Shown piece after piece: positions 8,272 through 15,019 of a stretch of DNA of 64,000 nt. The position numbers and the translations under genes were made by a program. Source of the stretch: Abyssibacter sp036156195 (GTDB taxonomy: Bacteria > Pseudomonadota > Gammaproteobacteria > Nevskiales > OUC007); contig JAYZUZ010000011.1 in the NCBI GenBank assembly GCA_036156195.1, positions 471,261-535,260 on the forward strand, written 5' to 3'. Numbering within the stretch: the stretch's first letter is position 1; each line of letters opens with the position of its first letter. The notes below the pieces were generated by a model, which saw only the letters and a program-made list of their open reading frames with translations, was not told the DNA's origin and made no database searches.

Positions 8272-8351
8272 CATCGCCATGGAGCGATACATATTCTCCG
8301 CTACGCGCTTCGCGCTCCACTCCAAATTGCCGCTCATGGTGGGCGTTGGGC
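8266..8351 (+). repeat. attC site 6
   Basis: R'' CTCTAAC at 8266-8272 and R' GTTGGGC at 8345-8351, 86 bp. The unusual C at the first R'' position is explained by the deviant G ending the cassette-6 opening core (GTTATAG, 7893-7899); six of seven bases are complementary. Confidence 0.82.
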
Positions 8352-8367
8352 CTAAAGGGAAAGACTA

Positions 8368-8730
8368 ATGAAAAAAGAGATTGAACAGACGCTAGTTGTA
8401 CGCAAAGTCAAAGCAGGCTCGGTCTACAAATTGCTGTTCTGCGGCCTTCTTACGGGTTTTTTCCCACTGGGCCTCCTATTCGGCGTCATGGGCTTCTTCG
8501 GTGCTGACACCGTCAAATGGAATAACGAGCCTATTCACGGTGTCGCTGCCCTTTTCACATCTCCGGCCATATCCCTATTGGTTGCGCTGGCGTTCACAGC
8601 ATTCTTGGGCACAGTAGCGTGTTTCGGGCTATGGCTGCTTTCTCGCTTCCGCACATTAAGTATTCGGGTCGTTTTGGCCCAACAAGCTGTTCAAGCCGAC
8701 AGTTCCGACGAAGGCGGGTCTGCGGCTTAG
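8368..8730 (+). CDS. Cassette 7: unknown membrane protein
   Basis: 120 residues. Basic N-terminus MKKEIEQTLVVRKVKAG, then helices at about residues 21-43 and 63-92, and a polar Ser/Asp-rich tail. A ribosome-binding site (GGGAAAG) lies 5 nt before the ATG. Unlike its neighbours, the ORF reads on through most of its attC, so the last 16 or so residues are encoded by the recombination site itself and would change if the site were different. The family is unknown. Confidence 0.68.
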   Translation: MKKEIEQTLVVRKVKAGSVYKLLFCGLLTGFFPLGLLFGVMGFFGADTVKWNNEPIHGVAALFTSPAISLLVALAFTAFLGTVACFGLWLLSRFRTLSIRVVLAQQAVQADSSDEGGSAA

Positions 8731-8744
8731 CGCAGGCGTTGGGC
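8677..8744 (+). repeat. attC site 7
   Basis: R'' GCCCAAC at 8677-8683 and R' GTTGGGC at 8738-8744, 68 bp. R'' exactly complements the cassette-7 opening core at 8345-8351. Confidence 0.83.
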
Positions 8745-8792
8745 GTCTTGGAAATAGCGGTGCAACCGACACAGAAGCAGATTAATTCGTTC

Positions 8793-9233
8793 ATGCAGGC
8801 TCATCAGGCGTTTGTGGCTGGCGATCACTCCGCGTCATTCAACGAGATGATGCGTCTCGCTGGTGAAGGCCTTGTAGATGCCCAGCACTTCGTCGGGTGG
8901 TGCTATGAACAAGGCACTGCAGTAGAAAGCAATCCAGAACAGGCCTTCCATTGGTGGCAAAAAGCCGCCGAACAAAGCATTGCGGAATCGCAAAGGGCCA
9001 TTGGGTCTATGCTGGCATCAGGCGAGGGCTGCGAGCTGAATCGTCCACTTGGTGCGTATTGGCTGACAATCACCGCTTCGTGTCACGATGAGAATGAATT
9101 CGTCGCAACAGCTGCTGATCCCGAAAGGGAGCTGAAGCAGTTGCTGAAAAAAATGAATCCAGATCAGAGCAGATCAGTGAATTCAAACGGATGGCTGATG
9201 CCGCCGCCCACCTCAAGCGTCTGGGCGGCGTGA
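8793..9233 (+). CDS. Cassette 8a: Sel1-repeat protein, C-terminus frameshifted
   Basis: 146 residues from ATG 8793; a GTG at 8760 or TTG at 8748 in the same frame would add up to 15 residues. Two Sel1/TPR-like repeats are visible (AQHFVGWCYEQGTAVESNPE, AFHWWQKAAEQ, ESQRAIGSMLASGEG), a protein-interaction solenoid. After LLKKMNPDQ the frame drifts into an unlikely tail. Moving to the frame that starts a few codons later gives QISEFKRMADAAAHLKRL, which resembles normal Sel1 C-termini such as TPEQIAEAQRLA. A 10-bp tandem duplication at 9161-9177 explains the shift. The product is probably truncated or altered. Confidence 0.72.
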   Translation: MQAHQAFVAGDHSASFNEMMRLAGEGLVDAQHFVGWCYEQGTAVESNPEQAFHWWQKAAEQSIAESQRAIGSMLASGEGCELNRPLGAYWLTITASCHDENEFVATAADPERELKQLLKKMNPDQSRSVNSNGWLMPPPTSSVWAA

Positions 9234-9565
9234 ATACCCAGGTAACCGGCAGTGTTCGGTACAGGAGGTTTGCCGGCTTTTGCGCACTCATATCATGCGT
9301 TCTGCTTTGGCCAGGCCCTTTCTCATGGTCGAGTGCGGTTGCGATGGCATTGTTCGCAGTAATGCTATTCCTGCTTTTTCTCGTCGAAAAGGCGCCTTGG
9401 GCATATCGCTGGCTATTCGTCTCTGCAGTTATTCCGCTTTCGTACGGCGCAGTCGCAGCAGTGGTTTTGAGTGCGGGATGGAGCGTTCCGAATACTTTTG
9501 CTGCATCAACGATTCTTGGCTCTGTTTTTTCAGCGATCGCCGTTTTTACTGCGAGGAGGCGATAG
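9191..9565 (+). CDS. Cassette 8b: membrane-domain ORF, possibly the broken C-terminal half of 8a
   Basis: 124 residues as read from ATG 9191: a short helical lead MADAAAHLKRLGG, then about four hydrophobic helices and a basic end ARRR. It overlaps the Sel1 ORF by 43 nt, and no intact attC separates them. Both sit in one cassette whose opening core (8738-8744) matches the R'' at 9573-9579. So it was probably once continuous with the Sel1 domain, or is a second cistron translated by coupling. The stop lies 7 nt before the attC. Confidence 0.55.
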   Translation: MADAAAHLKRLGGVNTQVTGSVRYRRFAGFCALISCVLLWPGPFSWSSAVAMALFAVMLFLLFLVEKAPWAYRWLFVSAVIPLSYGAVAAVVLSAGWSVPNTFAASTILGSVFSAIAVFTARRR

Positions 9566-9572
9566 TCTTGCC

Positions 9573-9653
9573 GCCCAACAAGCTTCTGCCGCGGCCTCAT
9601 TCTTCGCCCCCCTTCGGCTTCGCTACGAATGGCCAGCTGAGCTCAGGTTTTTT
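9573..9653 (+). repeat. attC site 8 (degenerate R')
   Basis: R'' GCCCAAC at 9573-9579 exactly complements the cassette-8 opening core at 8738-8744. The right end keeps the attC-like GAGCTCAGG found before the core of site 4, but the core itself reads GTTTTTT (9647-9653). Confidence 0.62.
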
Positions 9654-9664
9654 CCGGCAGGAAC

Positions 9665-10111
9665 ATGCTAATAGGGACTGTGGAAGCAGGACCAGCCATC
9701 TCGGAAATCGAACTAGCCCGATTTGAAAGAGACGCACGGCTGACGCTTCCACTTGACTATCGGGCGTTCCTGCTAAGACACAATGGAGGTCGACCGGTCC
9801 CTGCCGATTTCTGGCTAACCCTCAATGATGAGCGCCTGCCTTGGCGTGTTCATTACTTCTACGGGTTGAACGATCCAGTGGAGTCATGCTCATTGCAGTG
9901 GAACCTGACACAGAACACACGCCGTTTTGGCACGCTCCCGATCACGAGCGACGAGGCTGGCAACATGCTGTATCTGCGCTGGGACAAGCCGAATGCAGGA
10001 AGCATGTATTTCGGCCCGACCCCCTCGGGGCACGGGGTGGAGCTGACGTGGCTCTGCGGAACTTTCACGGAATTCTTTCAGCCCCTTCACGAGGCTAACG
10101 AGAAGGGTTAA
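9665..10111 (+). CDS. Cassette 9: SMI1/KNR4 (SUKH) family protein
   Basis: 148 residues. The segment ISEIELARFERDARLTLPLDYRAFLLRHNGGRP is the characteristic SUKH-1 N-terminus (helix, LP-x-DY, NGG), and the C-terminal WLCGTFTEFFQPLHE also fits. The family is widely found as immunity proteins against secreted or contact-dependent nuclease toxins and as regulatory adaptors in eukaryotes. No toxin gene is adjacent, so this would be an orphan immunity gene carried as a cassette; that role is inferred. AGGA lies shortly before the ATG. The protein is cytoplasmic, with no export signal. Confidence 0.82.
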   Translation: MLIGTVEAGPAISEIELARFERDARLTLPLDYRAFLLRHNGGRPVPADFWLTLNDERLPWRVHYFYGLNDPVESCSLQWNLTQNTRRFGTLPITSDEAGNMLYLRWDKPNAGSMYFGPTPSGHGVELTWLCGTFTEFFQPLHEANEKG

Positions 10112-10191
10112 AAGCGCCAGAGCCCTTTAAATGCGAAATCCGACCCTATAAGACGTTTCGATTCACCACAAGCCGCACACGTGCAGCTCAG

Positions 10192-10198
10192 GTTCAGC
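10192..10198 (+). other. Possible degenerate right-end core of the array
   Basis: GTTCAGC preceded by CAGCTCAG, resembling the L'/R' end of sites 4 and 8. A paired R'' is not clear. It probably marks the decayed distal end of the array. Confidence 0.3.
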
Positions 10199-10256
10199 AC
10201 CAGATTCAAATAACACGCACACCTGATTCACGGACCAAAATAGGAATCAAGAGGAT

Positions 10257-10364
10257 ATGGAGAACGCAGCTATTGGTGGAGTCATCGCAGTCATCATAGT
10301 GATGATTGTGATTTTTGTTTCCACGAGACAAAAAAATAGAAAAGACGACTCAGATCAAGATTAG
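10257..10364 (+). CDS. Candidate 35-residue single-helix membrane protein
   Basis: ATG at 10257 opens a 35-codon frame ending in TAG at 10362-10364. The product begins MENAAIGG, has one strong hydrophobic helix of about 16 residues (VIAVIIVMIVIF), then a basic patch STRQKNRK and an acidic end DDSDQD. This follows the positive-inside pattern of many small bacterial membrane proteins. GAGGA lies just upstream but very close to the ATG, so initiation is uncertain. It sits right after the decayed end of the cassette array. Confidence 0.4.
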   Translation: MENAAIGGVIAVIIVMIVIFVSTRQKNRKDDSDQD

Positions 10365-10438
10365 TGAAAGTCGAACTTGGGGAGACATCCTAGAGCAGGA
10401 TCAGACACTTCGACCGATACGGAGAACAACATGTGACC

Positions 10439-10475
10439 AGACAGTACGTTCGCCGCTTGGGCGGGCGTTCTGTCT
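10439..10475. terminator. Hairpin, probable terminator
   Basis: A 16-bp stem (one mismatch, two G-T pairs) with a 5-nt loop between AGACAG and CTGTCT, followed by TCTTCTT on the plus strand. It lies between the array end and the convergent REC-GGDEF gene. Confidence 0.5.
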
Positions 10476-10606
10476 TCTTCCAATCCCCTCAGCGCTGGGG
10501 CGGTCTTGCTGCGGCAGACTGCATGCGGAAGCGGCCCCGATGAGAGCCGCCCCCTTTACGTCAGCGCGTCACAGCGGGGTATGTCAGAAGCTCCGGAGCA
10601 GGCTAT

Positions 10607-11515
10607 TCACGCTGATTCTCTGCGCAATCGTTTGTCACCGTACATGCGTGAGTCTGCTGCCTTGAAAAGTGCTTCTAATGTGTGGCCATCCTGAGGGCAT
10701 GCAGAGAGACCAAGACTCGCCGAGCACAAGATCTCTCCGCCGTCAGACAACTCATGAGGCTGGCTAATGTCCTCACGGAGTTGATCAAGGAGACGTTGCG
10801 TCGGTGCACCTGGCAACCAGCCGTCAAGCAACACGACGAATTCGTCACCGCCGAAGCGAAAAACTGCGTCGCTGGTCCGAACCCTGTGGCAAAGGCGACT
10901 GGCGACAGACACCAGCACCTGATCACCTGTGTCGTGCCCATGTGTGTCGTTTATGTGCTTGAACCGATCGAGGTCAATGGCAAGCAAGCCGAAAGGTCGA
11001 GTGTAGTGCCGCGACTTGGTCAGCATTATTTTGACGCGTTCGTTGAACGCGTGCCGGTTCCCAACACCAGTGAGTGCGTCAAGCGAGGCGCGATGGGTGA
11101 GTTCCCGTAGCTGTTTCAGTTCATCCAGTCGCTGAGCCCTCGCATCTATCGCCGACTGAATAATTCGGCGCACTGCGGTCGAGGACAGTTGTTCCTTCGG
11201 TATGAAATCGTGAATACCTGCACGAAATGCGTTGGCGACGATTCCCAGATCAGCGCCACCTGAAATCAGCACGAATGCGGATTGGTGAGCGTCAAGGGAG
11301 CCGAAGGACCGAGCCAAGTCCACGCCAGTCATACCTGGCAGGTGGTGATCGACCAAAACGGCAGCGTATTGCCCGGTCGCGATCATCGCTTGCGCGAGTT
11401 CGGCTGTTTCGACAACGGTGGTTTCGTAGTCCGGCAAGGCATGCTCCAACAATCCGAGCATCAGCTGCTGGTCGAGCGGGTGGTCTTCTACGATCAATAA
11501 CTTAGGGCGGTCCAT
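10607..11515 (-). CDS. Response regulator with GGDEF domain (diguanylate cyclase)
   Basis: 302 residues. An N-terminal receiver domain (KLLIVEDHPLD with the acidic pair, phosphoacceptor Asp in VLVDHHLPGMTG, Lys in FIPKEQ) is joined to a C-terminal GGDEF domain with the intact catalytic motif FRFGGDEF. An RTSD inhibitory site lies five residues before GGDEF. Together this predicts phosphorylation-controlled synthesis of c-di-GMP, PleD/WspR-like but with one receiver. The ATG at 11515 is chosen because the receiver begins immediately after it; the longer frame adds a non-conserved stretch. No partner kinase is adjacent. Confidence 0.92.
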   Translation of the reverse strand: MDRPKLLIVEDHPLDQQLMLGLLEHALPDYETTVVETAELAQAMIATGQYAAVLVDHHLPGMTGVDLARSFGSLDAHQSAFVLISGGADLGIVANAFRAGIHDFIPKEQLSSTAVRRIIQSAIDARAQRLDELKQLRELTHRASLDALTGVGNRHAFNERVKIMLTKSRHYTRPFGLLAIDLDRFKHINDTHGHDTGDQVLVSVASRLCHRVRTSDAVFRFGGDEFVVLLDGWLPGAPTQRLLDQLREDISQPHELSDGGEILCSASLGLSACPQDGHTLEALFKAADSRMYGDKRLRRESA

Positions 11516-11762
11516 GCCTTGCTTCGCTTTTATTTCACCTGCAGTCTGACGGAACCCAGAGACGGTCAGCGACGGCTTTCCGACGGGCAGAGTACTCACG
11601 CGGAGCAAGGCCAGCAGTTGCCAGATCAACGTCGCGGGTCTGATTCACGGCTGGGTCTCAACGCGGGCCGGAAACGCCCGTGACTAAGCAATGGCACCCG
11701 GTGGCTGGCCGTTTGTGCCAGCATCCCGTGATCAATGCGGTGGCAGCGAGGAGACGATCAGC

Positions 11763-12164
11763 ATGATGACAGGGGGATGCTTTTGCGGTGCGGTGAAATA
11801 CGAAATTGCATCACCGCTGGTCAAAGCGCGTTGCTGCCACTGCTCCCGATGCAGAAAGGCGTTTAGTGGCGCCGGATCGGCCTATGCCGAAGTGGCTGCG
11901 CCCGATACGTTCACGTGGGTGCAAGGGCGTGAGTTGTTGAGCACGTATCTGACGCACGCCCCCTGGGGCCTGCAGTTTTGCAGCCGCTGCGGAACCACCT
12001 TGTGTGGCGTGCATGACGGCGTCGTGCACGGGGTGACGCTGGGGTCGGTCGATGGTGATCCGGGCGTCCAGATTGAGCAGCATATTTTCGTGGACTCGCG
12101 AGCACCCTGGGACCACATTGGCGGCGATGCGCCACAGTTTTCCGAACACGCGCCCCAGGCTTGA
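11763..12164 (+). CDS. GFA-family (CENP-V/Mss4-like) zinc protein
   Basis: 133 residues of the GFA family, named for glutathione-dependent formaldehyde-activating enzyme. Zinc ligands are visible in GGCFCGAVKYE, ARCCHCSRCRK and FCSRCGTTL. Most members of this family have no proven reaction, so formaldehyde-glutathione activity should not be assumed. The start is ATG 11763 with an AGGAG box about 8 nt upstream (a second ATG follows directly). It ends 4 nt before the acetyltransferase gene, suggesting an operon. Confidence 0.88.
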   Translation: MMTGGCFCGAVKYEIASPLVKARCCHCSRCRKAFSGAGSAYAEVAAPDTFTWVQGRELLSTYLTHAPWGLQFCSRCGTTLCGVHDGVVHGVTLGSVDGDPGVQIEQHIFVDSRAPWDHIGGDAPQFSEHAPQA

Positions 12165-12168
12165 CCAC

Positions 12169-12681
12169 ATGAATGTCTCCATCGCCCCGCTCGCGGCTGA
12201 CGACGAAGCCGCGTTTCTGCAAGCCGTGGCGCGCAGCCGGTCCCTGCATGGTGACTGGGTGCAGCCCCCAACCGATCACGAAGGCTTTCAGGCCCTGCTG
12301 ACAAAAGCGCAGGGTGAGCGCCATGTCTGCTATCTGGCCCGGACCCGCGAAGGCGAGCTGGTGGGGTGCATCAACCTGAATGAGATCGTGCGCGGCGTGT
12401 TTCTGTCGACCTACCTCGGCTACTACGCCTTTGCCCCGCAGCAAGGCAAAGGCCTGATGCGGGCAGCGCTGGCGGCTGCGATTGAGCAAGCCTTCGGGCC
12501 CCTGGGCTTACACCGTGTCGAAGCCAATGTGCAGCCGGGCAACACACGCTCCATCGCATTGCTGCGCTCGCTGGGCTTTCGGTATGAGGGCACATCTCCC
12601 AACTATTTGCGTATCGCTGGTGCCTGGCGGGAGCACGCGCGCTATGCGCTGACCACCGAGGATGACTTCGCGGGCGCATGA
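12169..12681 (+). CDS. GNAT-family N-acetyltransferase (RimJ/RimL-like)
   Basis: 170 residues. Acetyl-CoA-binding GNAT fold: central strands GELVGCINLNEI and LGYYAFAPQQGKGLMRAAL (the Q/G-x-G-x-G/A loop), then HRVEANVQPGNTRSIALLRSLGFRYEG, characteristic of the RimJ/RimL N-terminal protein acetylation group. The actual substrate (ribosomal protein, antibiotic or small amine) is unknown. The ATG at 12169 follows the upstream stop by 4 nt, so it is probably co-transcribed and coupled with the GFA-family gene. Confidence 0.9.
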   Translation: MNVSIAPLAADDEAAFLQAVARSRSLHGDWVQPPTDHEGFQALLTKAQGERHVCYLARTREGELVGCINLNEIVRGVFLSTYLGYYAFAPQQGKGLMRAALAAAIEQAFGPLGLHRVEANVQPGNTRSIALLRSLGFRYEGTSPNYLRIAGAWREHARYALTTEDDFAGA

Positions 12682-12750
12682 GCGACCTACGGGCAGTGCT
12701 ACCGTAGGCGACCTCGGCGCTGATGTAGCGCGTTTGTCTGTGGAGCCCTG

Positions 12751-13143
12751 ATGTCACTGGAGCGATGGATCATTCTCCTGACGGCGCTTGTGTTTGCCGC
12801 CTACGGCGTGGGATTTGTCCTCGCGCCGCAAAGCATGCTGGCGTGGGCCACGGGCAGTGGCGTGAACACACCTTCGGCGGTGATTGACCTGCGTGCCACC
12901 TACGGCGGCCTGTCGCTGGCAGTCGGGCTGGTGTTGTACTGGCTGGGTCAACGCGAGGCCTGGTGGCCGCTGGGCTTACGCGTGGTGATTGCACTCATGC
13001 TGGGCATGGGCGGCGGACGGCTGGTCGGCATGGTGGTGGACGGCGGGGCCAACGCGGTGATGTACACCTATCTCGCGCTGGAAGTCGTGGCCGCAGCATT
13101 CGCGACATGGCTCTTACGACGCCTGAAGCAGCCCGAGCACTGA
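12751..13143 (+). CDS. DUF4345-like membrane protein
   Basis: 130 residues with four hydrophobic helices (about 5-25, 46-66, 74-92 and 105-122). The conserved block DLRATYGGLSLAVGLVLYWLG matches the small inner-membrane DUF4345 family; its function is unknown. No obvious ribosome-binding site precedes ATG 12751. It stands between the acetyltransferase and amidohydrolase genes on the same strand, with 70-nt gaps, so a loose transcription unit is possible. Confidence 0.75.
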   Translation: MSLERWIILLTALVFAAYGVGFVLAPQSMLAWATGSGVNTPSAVIDLRATYGGLSLAVGLVLYWLGQREAWWPLGLRVVIALMLGMGGGRLVGMVVDGGANAVMYTYLALEVVAAAFATWLLRRLKQPEH

Positions 13144-13216
13144 GACCGCCAACGCGGATTCGCCTAAACCGGCGACCGTCGCACACGAGCAGGCAAGACA
13201 TAGCAGGAGTGACCCC

Positions 13217-14044
13217 ATGATCATCGACGCCTGGGCGCAGCACCCGACCCGCCGGCATCTCGCAGACCCGATCTTCGACTCGCTGCGGCGCTGGACCAAG
13301 ATCCCCTTGCCCGATGAGGAACCACCCGTGCGAACCACAGTGGCATTAATGGATCAGGCTGGGGTGGACTGCAGCCTGATTTCGGCCTGGGTGGCGCCCC
13401 GCAACGTCATGATCTCCAATGATGAAGTGGCCGATTTCGTGGCCCAGGCACCGGATCGGCTGGTGGGTGTGGGGTCGGTGGACATCTCCCGGCCGATGGA
13501 TGCCGTGCGCGAGATTCGCCGCTGTGTGCATGAACTGGGCTTCAAAGCCATCCGCGTGTTGCCCTGGCTCTGGGAGGCTCCGCCAACCGACCGCCGCTTC
13601 TACCCGGTGTACACAGCCTGCTGCGATCTGGGCATTCCGTTCTGCACCCAGATCGGACACACCGGCCCACTCATGCCATCGGAGGTGGGCCGCCCGATCT
13701 ACCTGGATCAGGTGGCGCTGGATTTCCCCGAACTGGTCATCGTGGGCGGACATATCGGCTATCCGTGGACGGAAGAAGCCATCGCAGTCGCGACCAAGCA
13801 TGAACACGTCTACATCGACACCTCGGCCTATACGGCCAAACGCTATCCAGCGGCGCTGGTGGAGTTCATGCGCGGCCACGGCCGCGGCAAGCTGTTGTTC
13901 GGCACCAATTACCCGATGATCACCCCGGCGCAGGCACTCGCGGATCTCGATTCGCTGGGGCTGGACGGTGAGGCACGACAGCAATTTCTCGGCGGCACGG
14001 CCTGCCGCGTCTTCGGCCTGGACGAACGATTTGAAACCGGCTGA
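13217..14044 (+). CDS. Amidohydrolase_2-like TIM-barrel protein with altered metal ligands
   Basis: 275 residues of the COG2159 metal-dependent hydrolase family (decarboxylase/lactonase type). The usual N-terminal metal motif DxHxH is replaced by DAWAQH, and the late FGSDYP Asp motif reads FGTNYP. The His residues in QIGHTG and GGHIGYPW remain. The protein may bind metal differently, or act by another mechanism; comparable sequences appear in this superfamily, so this may be an established subfamily. An AGGAG precedes the ATG by about 7 nt. Cytoplasmic. Confidence 0.85.
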   Translation: MIIDAWAQHPTRRHLADPIFDSLRRWTKIPLPDEEPPVRTTVALMDQAGVDCSLISAWVAPRNVMISNDEVADFVAQAPDRLVGVGSVDISRPMDAVREIRRCVHELGFKAIRVLPWLWEAPPTDRRFYPVYTACCDLGIPFCTQIGHTGPLMPSEVGRPIYLDQVALDFPELVIVGGHIGYPWTEEAIAVATKHEHVYIDTSAYTAKRYPAALVEFMRGHGRGKLLFGTNYPMITPAQALADLDSLGLDGEARQQFLGGTACRVFGLDERFETG

Positions 14045-14074
14045 TCATCGCAGACTTGGAGCGGGGCTGAGCAC

Positions 14075-14581
14075 ATGAAAACCGTCATCTTCGGCAACTC
14101 GGGATCGGGCAAATCCACCTACGCGAAGATGCTTGCCGAGAACACCGCCTGCCCTCACCTGGACCTGGACAGCATTGCCTGGGACCCGACTGCCACCACA
14201 CCGACCCGTCGCCCGCTCCAGGACAGCGCGGCCCAAATCGATGCTTTTGTGCAGGCGGCGGACAGCTGGGTGATCGAAGGGTGCTACGCCGACCTGCTCG
14301 CACTTGCCCTGCCGCAGGCCACCGACCTGGTGTTCCTCAATCCGGGTGTGGACACTTGCATCGCCAACGCCCGCAACCGGCCCTGGGAGCCGCACAAGTA
14401 CCCCAGCCCGGAGGCGCAGAACGCCAACCTCGACATGCTCATCGACTGGATTCGCGATTACACCAAGCGCGACGACGAGTTTTCGCTGGCCGCGCATCGC
14501 CGGCTGTTCGAGGGGTTTGCCGGACGCAAGCGGGAATTCACATCCAATGATCGCGGAACAGGCGCGCTAGGCCACAGATGA
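14075..14581 (+). CDS. P-loop kinase-like ATPase (adenylate kinase/FlaR-like)
   Basis: 168 residues with Walker A GNSGSGKST at residues 7-15, then LDLDSIAWDP and SWVIEGCYADLL, blocks typical of the small DNA topology-modulation/adenylate-kinase-like P-loop proteins. The substrate is unknown; a nucleotide or small-molecule kinase is likely from fold. Its stop overlaps the next gene's ATG (ATGA at 14578-14581), so the two are coupled. Confidence 0.87.
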   Translation: MKTVIFGNSGSGKSTYAKMLAENTACPHLDLDSIAWDPTATTPTRRPLQDSAAQIDAFVQAADSWVIEGCYADLLALALPQATDLVFLNPGVDTCIANARNRPWEPHKYPSPEAQNANLDMLIDWIRDYTKRDDEFSLAAHRRLFEGFAGRKREFTSNDRGTGALGHR

Positions 14582-14970
14582 CCTGGCTGCCCATCATTGC
14601 TGGACTGGCCCTCGGGGCCGGCGTCGCCATGGCTGCGCGCTGGACCGGCTTCGACCGGGACCGCAGCTTTTATCCCACCGTGCTGATCGTAGTGGCCAGC
14701 TATTACGTGCTGTTTGCCGTCATGGGGGGGCAGGCGCTGGGCGTGGAACTGGCCGTTGCGGCGGGTTTTTCCGGGTTGGCGCTGCTTGGCGGTTACGGCA
14801 GGCTGTGGCTGGTCGGACTTGGCCTGCTGCTCCACGGGGTGTTTGACCTGCTCCATCCCGCCGTCATCGACAACCCCGGCGTGCCCGTCTGGTGGCCTGC
14901 CTTCTGTGCCGCGGTGGACCTGCTGCTCGGCGGCTGGGTGATCTGGATGTCGCGACAGGTGGGTGCCTGA
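14578..14970 (+). CDS. Unknown four-helix membrane protein
   Basis: 130 residues with hydrophobic helices at about 3-20, 34-51, 60-90 (possibly two) and 104-124. It resembles small DUF6010-type membrane proteins, with the block LLLHGVFDLLHPAV, but I cannot assign the family firmly. It overlaps the P-loop kinase-like gene by 4 nt, implying translation as a pair; a functional link between them is inferred only from this. Confidence 0.7.
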   Translation: MTWLPIIAGLALGAGVAMAARWTGFDRDRSFYPTVLIVVASYYVLFAVMGGQALGVELAVAAGFSGLALLGGYGRLWLVGLGLLLHGVFDLLHPAVIDNPGVPVWWPAFCAAVDLLLGGWVIWMSRQVGA

Positions 14971-14976
14971 TCCGCT

Positions 14977-15012
14977 GACAGACCTGACGCAAACGGGGCA
15001 ACAGGCTCTGTC
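14977..15012. terminator. Weak hairpin between convergent genes
   Basis: GACAGACCTG pairs with CAGGCTCTGTC (one bulge) around a 15-nt loop, between the ends of a plus-strand and a minus-strand gene. There is no T-run. Confidence 0.35.
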
Positions 15013-15019
15013 GCCAGGA

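Larger units (their letters stand above)
5605..10198 (+). mobile_element. Integron cassette array lacking an integrase (CALIN)
   Basis: Successive short plus-strand ORFs are separated by 60-100-bp imperfect palindromes bounded by RYYYAAC and GTTRRRY cores, the hallmark of attC sites. Cassette spans are 5605-6106, 6107-6464, 6465-6906, 6907-7574, 7575-7893, 7894-8345, 8346-8738, 8739-9647 and a degenerate last one to about 10198. The region is visibly AT-richer than the flanks. No tyrosine recombinase is encoded anywhere in the window, so this is a cluster of attC sites lacking an integrase; whether an intI exists elsewhere in the genome cannot be seen. Confidence 0.88.

Noticed and set aside
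9201..9230. Possible extra attC end (ACCTCAAGCGTCTGGGC) between the Sel1 and membrane ORFs of cassette 8
   Set aside because: It resembles the end of sites 1 and 3, but the core has an inserted C and no R'' box lies upstream. The same bases encode a sensible AHLKRLGG, and the cassette-8 opening core pairs with the R'' at 9573.
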